Below, in pieces: positions 31,819 through 40,210 of a DNA stretch of 43,700 nt (positions within the stretch are counted from its first letter, which is position 1; every line of letters begins with the position of its first letter). Source of the stretch: Planctomycetota bacterium (GTDB lineage Bacteria; Planctomycetota; JAJSAM01); assembly GCA_025459285.1 (NCBI GenBank), contig JALOQY010000001.1, positions 1 to 43,700 on the forward strand, given 5' to 3'. A model generated the notes under the pieces. That model saw only the letters and a list, made by a program, of their open reading frames with translations, was not told the origin of the DNA and did not search any database. The position numbers and the translations under genes were made by a program.

Positions 31819-32912
31819 CGGGACGACCCGGCGGCGGGCCGGGGAGCGGGAGCCCGCCCGCATCGCTTCCAGTCGTCCACGATCCGGATCGCCTTCGTGG
31901 GGCAGTGGTCCACGCACTTGAGGCAGAGGTGGCACTCGTGGGGATCGACCGCGCCGTTGTCGATCGCGTCCACCGCGCAGCCCTCGGTGCAGGCGCCGCA
32001 GGCGTTGCACTTCGCGGGGTCGGTCACGAGGCTCCGGACGCTGTGGCGGGAGGCCCAGGCGATCGCCTCCCGCCACGGGCAGAGGTAGCGGCACCAGATC
32101 ATGGGCACGGCGAGGGCGGCGAGGATCACCATGACCGTGGCGAGGAGCGACGCCGGGTCATAGACCTTGCTGAAGCCGAAGTGCACCGGGGAGGTGATCC
32201 GCAGGCCGACAATCGCCGCGAGCAGGATGATCGCGAAGGAGAGGACCCGCAGGCGCCGGAGCTTCCCGTCCCACCGTTTCATCCCGAAGAGCAGGACGAG
32301 GAGGATGAGGACGAGCACCTCGGACCAGTAGATGCTCGCGTCCTCCACGAAGAAGATCCGCGTCTTCGCGAGGTAGGCCATCCACAGGAGGAAGACGCCG
32401 GCGATGGCGAGGGTGAGGAGCGCCGCCCCGCGGGAGAACCGCCAACCTCCCCGCTTGCGGCGCGCGGTCCAGCGCCGGGTGAGCATCCCGGTGAACTCCT
32501 GGAGCGCGCCGGTGGGGCAGATCCAGCCGCAGAAGCTCGGGCCGAAAAGGAGGGAGGTCACGAGGACGGTCACCGGCACCGAGCAGTAGTAGAGCGCCAC
32601 GATGTTCTCGCGGCCGATCTCCGAGAGGCCCCGGAAGAGGTTCCGCACCATCCCGAACACGCCGAGACAGGTGAAGACGACGAAGATGAAGATGACGATG
32701 CCGAAGACCTGGTTCAGGTGGCGGAAGAGTTGCCGTCGGCGCTCGGGGACCACGACGGGGACGATGGCGAGGAGGCCGAGGGCGAGGATCGTCAGCAGCT
32801 CGACGTAGCTGCCCTCGAGCCCCATGAGGGCCTTGTCCACGAGCTTCAGGTTGGCGGAGACGCCCTCGAAGACCTCCTCGAGGGCGGCGAAGAACCCGGA
32901 CTTCTCGGGCAT
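31815..32912 (-). CDS. NapH/NosR-like membrane polyferredoxin
   Basis: 365 residues, ATG at 32912. About five membrane helices (for example ILALGLLAIVPVVVP, VFGIVIFIFVVFTCLGVFGM). Two CxxxCP-type motifs lie at the membrane face: FCGWICPTGALQEF and WCRYLCPW. The C-terminus carries two [4Fe-4S] sites, CNACGACTEGC and CHLCLKCVDHCP. The plan matches NapH/CcoG/NosR C-terminal modules, which pass electrons from quinol to periplasmic or cytoplasmic partners. There are no nap or nos genes here; the only partner in the operon is the beta-propeller protein. Confidence 0.85.
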   Translation of the reverse strand: MPEKSGFFAALEEVFEGVSANLKLVDKALMGLEGSYVELLTILALGLLAIVPVVVPERRRQLFRHLNQVFGIVIFIFVVFTCLGVFGMVRNLFRGLSEIGRENIVALYYCSVPVTVLVTSLLFGPSFCGWICPTGALQEFTGMLTRRWTARRKRGGWRFSRGAALLTLAIAGVFLLWMAYLAKTRIFFVEDASIYWSEVLVLILLVLLFGMKRWDGKLRRLRVLSFAIILLAAIVGLRITSPVHFGFSKVYDPASLLATVMVILAALAVPMIWCRYLCPWREAIAWASRHSVRSLVTDPAKCNACGACTEGCAVDAIDNGAVDPHECHLCLKCVDHCPTKAIRIVDDWKRCGRAPAPRPAAGSSR

Positions 32913-32943
32913 GGGGTCACCGGCGGATGGCGGAACCGGAATC

Positions 32944-32949
32944 AGGATA
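32944..32949 (-). promoter_or_regulatory. Candidate -10 box of the polyferredoxin operon
   Basis: Minus strand TATCCT; predicted start near 32937, leader ~25 bases to the ATG at 32912. No clear -35. The rest of the 32913-33083 gap shows nothing else. Confidence 0.3.
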
Positions 32950-33083
32950 CGCCACGGGCCGAGGAAATGCCGGTCTCGCCGCTCGTCCGCCCGCGCGTCG
33001 GGACCGTGTCGGCCTTCGGCGGTTCCCGGTAATAGGATCGCGTGGAGCGGCGCCACCGCCTCCCGGCAGCTGCGGCCCGGTGG

Positions 33084-34055
33084 TCAGGCCCGGTGCCGGA
33101 AGAGCGGCTCGACGCCTTCGAGGCGGGCGAGGAGGGCCTGGCGCTCCCTGGCGGTGAGAGGCCGATGGCGGGCGGCGAGCTCCACCGCCAGGCGGAAGAG
33201 CCGCGCGTCCCCCGGGGGTATCGTGGAGGCGACCGGCAGGTCGAGGGCGTAGCGCAGAAGCAGGCCGGCAAGTTCCGGGTCGTCGGCGGGGCGGTACCAG
33301 CACTTCGGGTACGTCCGCTCCTCGCCCTCCTTCCACTTCGTCCACGCCAGCGCCTTGAGTCCGAGGAGGGTGGTGCCGGTCTCCTTCGCCTTGTCCACGA
33401 CCGTCGGGCCGAACTTTCCGTTCTCCACGCAGACCGCGTTCAGGGGGACGAGGACGCTGTCGAAGCGGAACCGGGAGAGCGCGTCCACCGCGAGGTCCGC
33501 GTCGTGGGCCGAGAAGCCGAGCCAGCGGACGAGCCCCTCCTCCCGCGCCGAAACGAGGGTCTCCAGCGCGCCGCCGGGGCCGAAAGCCGTCTCCACGTCC
33601 TCCTTCTTCGCGAGGCCGTGGAGCTGGTAGAGGTCGAAGTGGTCGGTCTTCAGCAGTTCGAGGGAGCGCGTGAGTTCCGCGCGCGCCCCGGCGGCGTCGC
33701 GCTTCGCGGTCTTGCACGCGAGGAAGACCTTCTTGCGGTGCGGGGCGAGCGCCGGTCCCAGCCGCTCCTCGGCGTTCCCGTAGGAGGGGGCGACGTCGAA
33801 GTAGTTTACGCCGCGGTCCACGGCCCAGGCGACGACCTCGGCGGCCTCCTGCGGCTCGATGCCGCTCACCACGATCCCGCCGAATCCGATGACGGACAGC
33901 TCCGGCCCCTGCGCGCCGTAGCGGCGCCGGGGAAGGGGGGCGGGAGCCGGTGGAGGCGCCGCCGTGGGCGGGTCTTCCGCCGCCAGGCCGGCGCGCGCCG
34001 CCACCGCTCCGGCTCCCGCCGCCGCCACGAGTTTCAGGAACTCCCTCCGATCCAT
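33084..34055 (-). CDS. TAT-exported aldo/keto reductase
   Basis: 323 residues, ATG at 34055 with GGAGG in the short leader. TAT-type signal DRREFLKLVAAAGAGAVAA, then a Pro-rich linker, then the aldo/keto reductase barrel from RRRYGAQGPELSVIGFGG. Catalytic tetrad visible: Asp and Tyr in NYFDVAPSYGNAE, Lys in LACKTAKRD, His in LYQLHGL. The C-terminal NADPH-site end is present but short. It lacks the extra ferredoxin cysteines of some twin-arginine AKRs. Substrate unknown. Single gene behind its own TACAAT box. Confidence 0.88.
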   Translation of the reverse strand: MDRREFLKLVAAAGAGAVAARAGLAAEDPPTAAPPPAPAPLPRRRYGAQGPELSVIGFGGIVVSGIEPQEAAEVVAWAVDRGVNYFDVAPSYGNAEERLGPALAPHRKKVFLACKTAKRDAAGARAELTRSLELLKTDHFDLYQLHGLAKKEDVETAFGPGGALETLVSAREEGLVRWLGFSAHDADLAVDALSRFRFDSVLVPLNAVCVENGKFGPTVVDKAKETGTTLLGLKALAWTKWKEGEERTYPKCWYRPADDPELAGLLLRYALDLPVASTIPPGDARLFRLAVELAARHRPLTARERQALLARLEGVEPLFRHRA

Positions 34056-34073
34056 GCCGCACCTCCGATGGCC

Positions 34074-34079
34074 ATTGTA
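34074..34079 (-). promoter_or_regulatory. Candidate -10 box of the aldo/keto reductase gene
   Basis: Minus strand GATACAATG, the same core as at 28631. Predicted start near 34067, about 12 bases before the ATG, with CGGAGG in the leader. Confidence 0.5.
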
Positions 34080-34141
34080 TCGGGGCGGGGGAGCGGGTCC
34101 CGTATCGGTGACCGATCCTGCTCCTGACTCGTGTCACGTGA

Positions 34142-34162
34142 CGCGGGACATCGGATCCCGCG
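34142..34162 (-). terminator. Hairpin after the carboxypeptidase-regulatory-like gene
   Basis: 7 bp stem CGCGGGA (34142-34148) with TCCCGCG (34156-34162), 7-base loop, 9 bases after the TGA-side end at 34172. A separate 10 bp palindrome GTCACGTGAC lies at 34134-34143. Confidence 0.45.
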
Positions 34163-34171
34163 CCGGCTTCG

Positions 34172-36760
34172 TCAGCGACGGAAGAGGACCTCGGTTTCCT
34201 CGCCGGAGCGGACCGTGACGGGCAGGGAGTTGCCGTAGTGCTTGCCGGACCACGTGCGGAGATCGAAGGTGCCCGGCGGGATGCCGTCGAGGAGGAACGA
34301 GCCGTCCGCGGCCACCGGGGTCCAGAGGTCGAGGATCGCGATGCCGATCAGGAGCGACTCGGAGGCGGCCGGTGGCTCCACGCTGCCCCGGATCGTGCCG
34401 CCGGGCTGCGCGATGAGCATGCCGAGATCGAGCGTCTCCCCGGCCTTCACGGTCTGTACCCCGAGGTCGCGGACCGCGAACCCCCCGACGACGAGGCGCA
34501 TCCGGTAGCGGCCGGCGGGAACGTCCCGCACGGTGAAGTCCCGTCCGTCGAACTCGGCGGGCACCCGCGACCAGGAGCCGGGTCGGGCCGGAGGCCCGTC
34601 TTGCCCGGCGAGGAGCAGCGCGACGCCGCCGAGGCGGGGAGGCATGAACAGGCGTCCGGTGATCCCCGGAGAGAGCGCGGCGAGCGCGAAGTCCGCTTGC
34701 TCCTCCAACGGTTCGAGGCGGACCTGCCGGCCAGCCCTGCCGTAGCCCACCGCGCTCACCGTGACGTGGCAGCCTTCCTCCCCGGTCGCTGGCCCGCGCT
34801 GGGACCAGGTGCCGTCCGGGCCGGTCCTCGTCTCGTAGACGGCCGCGCCGCCGAAGTCGACACGCACGCGCGCGCCGGGGATCGGTTCCCCGGCCTCGTC
34901 GGCGATCCGGCCGCGCACCTCGACGCCGGCGCGGGAGAGGACGAGGTCGGGAAGGTCGAGCCGCTCCTCCGCGGGCAGTGCGACCAGGACCGCCCGGGTG
35001 GGGGCGTAGCCGAGGGCGAAGGCCACGACGGAGGCCGTCCCGGCCGGGAGCCTCGCGGCCTCGAACCGCCCGTCGGCACCGGCCTCGAATGGTCGCCCGC
35101 CGATCAGTACCACCGCCCCCGGCACCGGCCGTGCCTGGTCGTCGATCATCCGGCCGCGCACCGAGGCCGTGCCCTCGACGCCGGTGCGCAGGACGATGCG
35201 GCCGGTCTCCGGGCCTCCGGCCCACGTGGCGGCCTCGGCGAGGATGACTCCCGACCTCGGGTCGATCACGCAGAAGGCCATGCGACCCAGGGGCGGCAGG
35301 CCTTCGAACGAGAAACTCCCGTTCGCTCCCGTGGGCGCCTCGCGCCGGAGGTCCGGCGGGCGGGGCGGTCGGTCCTCCGGCACCGTGCCGACATGGAGCG
35401 AAAGGAGGACGCGCGCCCCGGCCACCGGCCGATCGTCGGGCGCCCGGAGGACGACGCCGGAGACGGTCCGCTCGGGCAGGACCGTGAGGTCGTGGCGGGT
35501 CGTCGTCTTGTCCCCGACGGCCAGGAGTCTCGAGGTTGGTGGACGGCCTTCCACGCCGAGGAGCCAGGGCACGCGCGACCCCGGCCGGCGCGCCTCCGCG
35601 TACCAGATGCCCGGGGACAGCCACACCTCGTAGTCGCCCTTGGGCTCGGCGGAGATTCGGAGGGCCCCGCCGTCTTCGGACAACGGATCCGCATCGAGGG
35701 TCCGGACTCGGAAGAAGGCGACCTCGGCCCGGCCCACGCGCACCGGTTCCGGTGAGCCGTCGAGGACGAACCCCTCTACCCGCGCGCGTCTGGTGGCGGT
35801 CAGGGTGAGCTCCGGTGGCGCGCGGCCGGCCTCGACGGCGAACTCCCCGGGGGTGAACGCTTGTCCGGCGGCACTCCCGCCGATGCGGTAGCGGCCGCGC
35901 ACCAGGCCGCGCAGGATGAAGCGTCCGCCCCCGGTCAGTTCCACCTCGCAGGGCGGATCCGTCCGGATGGCGAGCCCGTCCCCCTTCGGCGCCCGGCCCG
36001 TGACCTCGATCGTGTCGAGGAGGCGGACGTCGATCCCGTCGACGGGGCAGGCCACGGCGGGGACGACGATCGTCTCCCGGCGCTCGGCGCGGACCTCCAG
36101 ATCGGTGAGGCCGGCGGGCAGGGACGACAGGCGGAAGACACCCGCGGCGTCGGTGCGGGCCTCGATCCGCTCGAGGGCCTCGCTCGAAAATCGCCCGAGC
36201 ATCGCCTCGTAGTAGGGTCGCAGCACGCCGCCCACGTCGGCGGTCACGACGGCGCCGGCCACGGGGGCGCCGTCCTCGCCGACCACCCGGCCCGAGACCG
36301 CGCCGCTCTCCATGAGCCGGATCACGCAGCAGACCGGCTCCCCGCCGATCCGCACGGCGGGCACGAAGCCCCGGGCATCCCCGGCCCGGGCGTCGAGGAG
36401 ATACGCCCCGGGCGCGAGTTCCCGGAAGGTGAAGCGGCCATCGGGACCGGCGGTGGCCCGGGGTGCGGGCGGGCCGTCCGGCCGGGGCCAGAGGTCTTCT
36501 CCGAGGAGGATCGCGCGGACCTCGGCTCCCGGCGCGGGCTCTCCAGCGAACGTGTGTACGACCCCGGACAGCGGCGCGGCCGAAGGCGGTGTGGCGGGGA
36601 GGGGCGGGTTCTCCGCCTCGGCTTCCCGCGCGGGGACCGTGGCCCGGCCGGCGGCCGAAGAGTCTCTTCCGGGTGTTCCCGAGGTGGCGACAAGCCAGAC
36701 GATCCCACCGAGCCCGGCAACGAAGACGACGAGGAGGAAGACCCGCCTTTCAAGCCCCAT
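34172..36760 (-). CDS. Membrane-anchored protein with multiple carboxypeptidase-regulatory-like domains
   Basis: 862 residues, ATG at 36760. Residues ~5-26 (RRVFLLVVFVAGLGGIVWLV) are an anchor or signal. The rest is a chain of about eight beta-sandwich CarboxypepD_reg/CNA-B-like modules, each with G-x-V/A-x-D-x-x-G-x-P-x-x-G-A-x-V: LSGVVHTFAGEPAPGAEVRA, VSGRVVGEDGAPVAGAVVTA, VRGRMIDDQARPVPGAVVLI and VRGRIADEAGEPIPGARVRV. Each module tends to close with G-x-Y/F-x-L (APGAYLLDARAG, PPGTFDLRTWSG). Such proteins are surface or periplasmic stalks and binding scaffolds, common in Planctomycetota and Myxococcota. No catalytic domain. Followed by a hairpin. Confidence 0.85.
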   Translation of the reverse strand: MGLERRVFLLVVFVAGLGGIVWLVATSGTPGRDSSAAGRATVPAREAEAENPPLPATPPSAAPLSGVVHTFAGEPAPGAEVRAILLGEDLWPRPDGPPAPRATAGPDGRFTFRELAPGAYLLDARAGDARGFVPAVRIGGEPVCCVIRLMESGAVSGRVVGEDGAPVAGAVVTADVGGVLRPYYEAMLGRFSSEALERIEARTDAAGVFRLSSLPAGLTDLEVRAERRETIVVPAVACPVDGIDVRLLDTIEVTGRAPKGDGLAIRTDPPCEVELTGGGRFILRGLVRGRYRIGGSAAGQAFTPGEFAVEAGRAPPELTLTATRRARVEGFVLDGSPEPVRVGRAEVAFFRVRTLDADPLSEDGGALRISAEPKGDYEVWLSPGIWYAEARRPGSRVPWLLGVEGRPPTSRLLAVGDKTTTRHDLTVLPERTVSGVVLRAPDDRPVAGARVLLSLHVGTVPEDRPPRPPDLRREAPTGANGSFSFEGLPPLGRMAFCVIDPRSGVILAEAATWAGGPETGRIVLRTGVEGTASVRGRMIDDQARPVPGAVVLIGGRPFEAGADGRFEAARLPAGTASVVAFALGYAPTRAVLVALPAEERLDLPDLVLSRAGVEVRGRIADEAGEPIPGARVRVDFGGAAVYETRTGPDGTWSQRGPATGEEGCHVTVSAVGYGRAGRQVRLEPLEEQADFALAALSPGITGRLFMPPRLGGVALLLAGQDGPPARPGSWSRVPAEFDGRDFTVRDVPAGRYRMRLVVGGFAVRDLGVQTVKAGETLDLGMLIAQPGGTIRGSVEPPAASESLLIGIAILDLWTPVAADGSFLLDGIPPGTFDLRTWSGKHYGNSLPVTVRSGEETEVLFRR

Positions 36761-36800
36761 GAGAATCTCTGACGCCCCCCGCCCCCCGTACTTCCATACA

Positions 36801-36883
36801 GGGGACGTACGTACCTAATCACCTTTTTCGACAGCCGGTGAGCCGGGGGAAGGCCAAAAAGGTGAAAAGGTACGTACGTCCCC
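36801..36883. repeat. REPIN-like 83 bp inverted repeat
   Basis: Arms 36801-36828 and 36856-36883 match at 26 of 28 positions after reverse complement; each begins GGGGACGTACGTACC from outside and ends in an A/T run next to the 27-base loop. The outer ends hold the self-complementary GTACGTAC. It looks like two REP units facing each other, the form mobilised by RAYT transposases, though no transposase is in the window. It overlaps the 3' end of the ABC ATPase gene. Confidence 0.75.
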
Positions 36884-37843
36884 CAGGGGGTGAGGGGGGG
36901 CGCGGCGGTGGAGGGGGAGGGGGGAGCCGTGGGCGAGGCCGCGGATCGCGGCGGGGGGGACGCGGGCGAGGAGGACGGTGCCGTCGGGAAGGCGCACCCG
37001 GAGTTCGGCAAAGGCGCCGCGATCGGTGACCGCGGTGAGCGTCCCGGCGTAGTGCGCCTCCTCCCCGGGCGCCGCGGGGACGAGGTCCTCCGGGCGCACG
37101 TAGACGAGGTTCCCCTCCGTGCCGAGCACGTTCCCGCCTCCGAGGAACTCGGCCACGAAGCGGTTCGCGGGGCGGCGGAAGACCTCCTCGATCGGGCCGT
37201 CCTGCATGAGCCTCCCACCGTCCATCACCGCGCAGCGGCCGGCCAGGAGCCAGGCTTCCTCGCGATCGTGGGTCACATGGATCGTGGCGGTCCGCGTGCT
37301 CTCCCACGCCTCGCGGAGCGCCTCGGCCATCGAATCGCGCGCCCGCCCGTCGAGACCGGCGAGCGGTTCGTCGAGGAGGAGGAGCGAGGGCCGGAGCACG
37401 AGGCTTCGCGCCAGCGCTACCCGCTTCGCCTCGCCCCCGGAGAGGCCGGCCGTCCGCCGGCGCGCGAGCGGGGCGATCCCGAGGAGTTCGAGGACCCCGG
37501 CGACGCGCGCCGCCCGCTCTCCCGCCGGGAGCCCGATCGACCGCAGGCCGAAGGCCACGTTGCCGGCGACGTCGAGGTGCGGGAAGAGCGTCGCGGCCTG
37601 CGGTACGTACCCCACGTCACGCCGCTCCGGCGGCAGGTCCGAGACGTCGCGGCCCTGAAGCCGGATCCGGCCCTCGTCGGGCGCCGCGAGCCCGCAGAGG
37701 CATCGCAGCAGCGTCGTCTTTCCGCCGCCGCTCGGCCCGAGGAGCACGAGGCGCTCTCCAGGCCCTAGCGCGAGCGAAACCGGACCGAGGACGAAGCCGC
37801 CGCGGGCGAGCGTGAGGCCCTCGATGGAGAGGAGCGTGTTCAT
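36815..37843 (-). CDS. Molybdate/tungstate-type ABC importer ATPase
   Basis: 342 residues, ATG in an ATGA overlap with the permease. Walker A GPSGGGKTT (residues 36-44), signature LSGGEAKRVALARS (~138), Walker B LLLLDEPLAGLDG (~155) and the switch His in IHVTHDREEAW. The C-terminal part (~235-320) has the TOBE-like strands YVRPEDLVPAA and VTDRGAFAELRVRLPDG. The last ~20 residues (GDVRTFSPFWPSP onward) and the TAG stop are encoded by the REPIN-like repeat, so the original C-terminus has been replaced. Energises uptake by the permease and binding protein encoded just upstream in the same operon. Confidence 0.88.
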   Translation of the reverse strand: MNTLLSIEGLTLARGGFVLGPVSLALGPGERLVLLGPSGGGKTTLLRCLCGLAAPDEGRIRLQGRDVSDLPPERRDVGYVPQAATLFPHLDVAGNVAFGLRSIGLPAGERAARVAGVLELLGIAPLARRRTAGLSGGEAKRVALARSLVLRPSLLLLDEPLAGLDGRARDSMAEALREAWESTRTATIHVTHDREEAWLLAGRCAVMDGGRLMQDGPIEEVFRRPANRFVAEFLGGGNVLGTEGNLVYVRPEDLVPAAPGEEAHYAGTLTAVTDRGAFAELRVRLPDGTVLLARVPPAAIRGLAHGSPLPLHRRAPPHPLGDVRTFSPFWPSPGSPAVEKGD

Positions 37844-39225
37844 CGCGCGTCCCCCTCGCCCGCCGCCCCGGCCGGCAGGAGCCGGATCGCGGTCTGCAGC
37901 AGGAAGAACATCACGAAGGAGAACAGGAGCAGCGTCACCACGAGCGGCGCCGTTTCCGCCGCGCCGGCGCTGAGGAACCGGGTGTAGGCCTCCACCGGGG
38001 CGGTCACCGGGGTCGGCGCGAGGATCACGATCGCGCCGAACTCCCCTGCGGCGCGCGCGAAGGCGAGGACCGCCCCGAGGAGGATCCCCCGCGAGGCGAG
38101 TGGCAGCGTGACCCGCCGGAAGGCCCCGAACGCCGAAGTCCGGAGCGTCCGTGCCACCGCCTCCAGTTCCGCGGGGACCGCGTCGAAAGCCGCGATGGCC
38201 GCCTTCGCGAGGAAGGGGAGCGAGACGAGGACCTGGGCCACGACGATCCCGAGCCGCGTGTTGTCCACCGGCACGCCGATGAGGCCGTGGACGAACTCTC
38301 CGAGGTACTGGTTCCGCCCGAGCACCGAGATGAGCGCGATGCCGGCCACCGACTGCGGGATCACCACCGGCAGGTCGATGACCGAAAGCAGCACGGTCCG
38401 GCCGGGAAAGCGGAGGCGGGAGATGCCGTAGGCCAGCGGCACGGTGACGGCGAGCAGCACGCCGGTGGAGATCGCCGCCGTTTCGAAGGTGAGAGCCAGG
38501 GCGGCGCGCACCCGCGCGTCCTTCAGGACGTTCCCCACGTTGAGGAGGTTCTCGCCGAGGACGGAGACGACCACCGGGAAGAAGACCAGCGTGAGGAGGG
38601 CGAGGCCGGCGCCCAGGAAGACCTTCGCGAGCCCGGCGCGGGCCGCTCCGCGCGCGCCGAAGACCGCGCTGAGGGCGAACCACGAGACGAGGAGGGTTTC
38701 GAAGGCGAAGGGCTGGAAGAACGTGAACGCGAGGACGAGCGCCCAGAAGTAGGCGAGGAGTCGGAAGCTCCGCGCGGCGGCGCAGAGCAGCAGGAGGAAG
38801 AGGAGGAACAGCGCCTCGGCGTTGTCGAGGAGGAGGACGAAGGTCGCGTAGAGGACGAAGTAGCTCGCGACGAAAGCCGCGAGGAACCGGAACGGCAGGT
38901 GGCGCGCCACCTTCGTTCCCACGTAGACCACGAGGACGTTCACGAGGAGAATCGCGCCGCTCGTGAGCGCGTCCGGGGCCACGAGGTCGCCCACGAAGGC
39001 GTGGGCGGCGACGAGGAACATGACCGCGCCGCCGAGGAGCGGTTCGCCGCGCCCGGTCAGGAGGAGCAGGAAGACGACCGCGTTCGCGGCGAGGAGCAGG
39101 AGCGGGAGCAGGCCGAAGGGCTCGGTCCCGCCGGAGGCCGAGAGGACGATGTGGGCCGCGACGTGGGCGGCGAGGAGTGCCCCCGTGAGGCTCGCCACGG
39201 TCCGCCCCCCCCCGCGCCCCGTCAC
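37840..39225 (-). CDS. Molybdate/tungstate-type ABC permease with extra N-terminal membrane domain
   Basis: 461 residues, GTG at 39225 with GGAGG upstream. The C-terminal ~230 residues are a ModB/WtpB-type permease: IDLPVVIPQSVAGIALIS, the EAA loop ELEAVARTLRTSAFGAFRRV, then GEFGAIVILAPTPVTAPVEA. Ordinary permeases of this type are 220-280 residues. Here ~230 residues come first, with about seven hydrophobic helices (PFGLLPLLLLAANAVVFLLL, FLAAFVASYFVLYATFVLLL, LLAYFWALVLAFTFFQPFAF and others). The extra domain is not recognised. One fused gene, no frameshift seen. Confidence 0.85.
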   Translation of the reverse strand: MTGRGGGRTVASLTGALLAAHVAAHIVLSASGGTEPFGLLPLLLLAANAVVFLLLLTGRGEPLLGGAVMFLVAAHAFVGDLVAPDALTSGAILLVNVLVVYVGTKVARHLPFRFLAAFVASYFVLYATFVLLLDNAEALFLLFLLLLCAAARSFRLLAYFWALVLAFTFFQPFAFETLLVSWFALSAVFGARGAARAGLAKVFLGAGLALLTLVFFPVVVSVLGENLLNVGNVLKDARVRAALALTFETAAISTGVLLAVTVPLAYGISRLRFPGRTVLLSVIDLPVVIPQSVAGIALISVLGRNQYLGEFVHGLIGVPVDNTRLGIVVAQVLVSLPFLAKAAIAAFDAVPAELEAVARTLRTSAFGAFRRVTLPLASRGILLGAVLAFARAAGEFGAIVILAPTPVTAPVEAYTRFLSAGAAETAPLVVTLLLFSFVMFFLLQTAIRLLPAGAAGEGDAR

Positions 39226-39247
39226 CGGCCGGCCTCCGCGGCACCCA

Positions 39248-40210
39248 TCAGCGGAGATCCCCGCCGAAGCGGACGAGCGTCCCGAGCAGGTCCCGCGCGC
39301 GCTGCGTCGCGGCGCCGGTCCGCCCGCGCAGGACCGGTGGAGCGAGCGGCCGGAGTCCCAGCGCCTCCAGCAGTCCGGAGCGCTTCATGAGCAGGTACTC
39401 GATGAACCGCCTCGTCTTCGCGGGGAGCCCCTCGGCGTCGGGCACGGTGAGGCACCAGTAGACCGGCATCCCCGCGACCCGCAGGGTCCGGTCGCCGCGC
39501 GTGCCGCGGACGGGGAGTTCGAGCGTGGCCGCCGAGTAGTCCGTCTCCGGGTTGCCGAGGTTCACCGCGGGATCGAGCTCGATGAACCGGATGCCTTGCG
39601 CGAGGCAGGTGGAGCGGTAGAGGAATGCGTAGTCAACGGAGCCGCTCTCGAGAAGTGCCGCGAGGATCGAGACGTTCTCCACCACCTGGGCCGGCTTCGC
39701 CCGGAGCGCGGCGAAGAGCCCGGGCCGCTTCGCCTCCATCAGCTTCCAGACGAAGAAGGTCCGGTATCCCGTCGGTGCCTGTTCCTCGTCGGCGCGGGCG
39801 AGGGAGACGTCGTCGCGGAGCAGGACCGAAGGCCAGTCCGCCTCCGCCTCGTCGACGAGCGGGGCGCGCCGGCCGACGCCGAGGACCATGGAGTCGGAGG
39901 CGAAGTCGATGCGGAAGGAGGCCACCCCGCCGAGGAGTTCCGCCACCAGCTCCGGATCCGCGAGCATGAGCAGGTCGCAGGGCTTGCGGAGTTCCGAGAT
40001 CTTCCGGCAGACCACCTGGGACGGGCCCGGCTCGTTCACGATCTCGATCCCGAGAGTGCGCGCGCAATCCTCGCGGAGGGCGTCGACGAGGGGAGTGAGC
40101 CCGGCGGCGTGGAGGATCCGGAGTTCCTCGAGAGGCCGGGGCGGGCCTTTCCCGCACGCCGCGGCGAAGGCGACGAGCCCCGCGAGAATCACGCGGCGCA
40201 GTCTCAGCAT
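39248..40210 (-). CDS. Tungstate/molybdate-type substrate-binding lipoprotein
   Basis: 320 residues, ATG at 40210, overlapping the activase stop by 7 bases. Lipobox FAAAC in VILAGLVAFAAACGK. Mature start LRILHAAGLTPLVDALRED is the WtpA/ModA-type lobe start, followed by ADPELVAELL, the conserved SDSMVLGVG, SGSVDYAFLYRSTCLAQG and FIEYLLMKRSGLLEALG. WtpA-like proteins bind tungstate and molybdate through octahedral or tetrahedral oxyanion sites; selectivity cannot be read here. Part of a four-gene operon: activase, binding protein, permease, ATPase. Confidence 0.82.
   Translation of the reverse strand: MLRLRRVILAGLVAFAAACGKGPPRPLEELRILHAAGLTPLVDALREDCARTLGIEIVNEPGPSQVVCRKISELRKPCDLLMLADPELVAELLGGVASFRIDFASDSMVLGVGRRAPLVDEAEADWPSVLLRDDVSLARADEEQAPTGYRTFFVWKLMEAKRPGLFAALRAKPAQVVENVSILAALLESGSVDYAFLYRSTCLAQGIRFIELDPAVNLGNPETDYSAATLELPVRGTRGDRTLRVAGMPVYWCLTVPDAEGLPAKTRRFIEYLLMKRSGLLEALGLRPLAPPVLRGRTGAATQRARDLLGTLVRFGGDLR

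Noticed and set aside
36801-36883. Riboswitch or attenuator for the downstream carboxypeptidase-regulatory-like gene
   Set aside because: The near-perfect symmetric arms with GTACGTAC ends fit a mobile palindrome; no aptamer-like junctions are visible.
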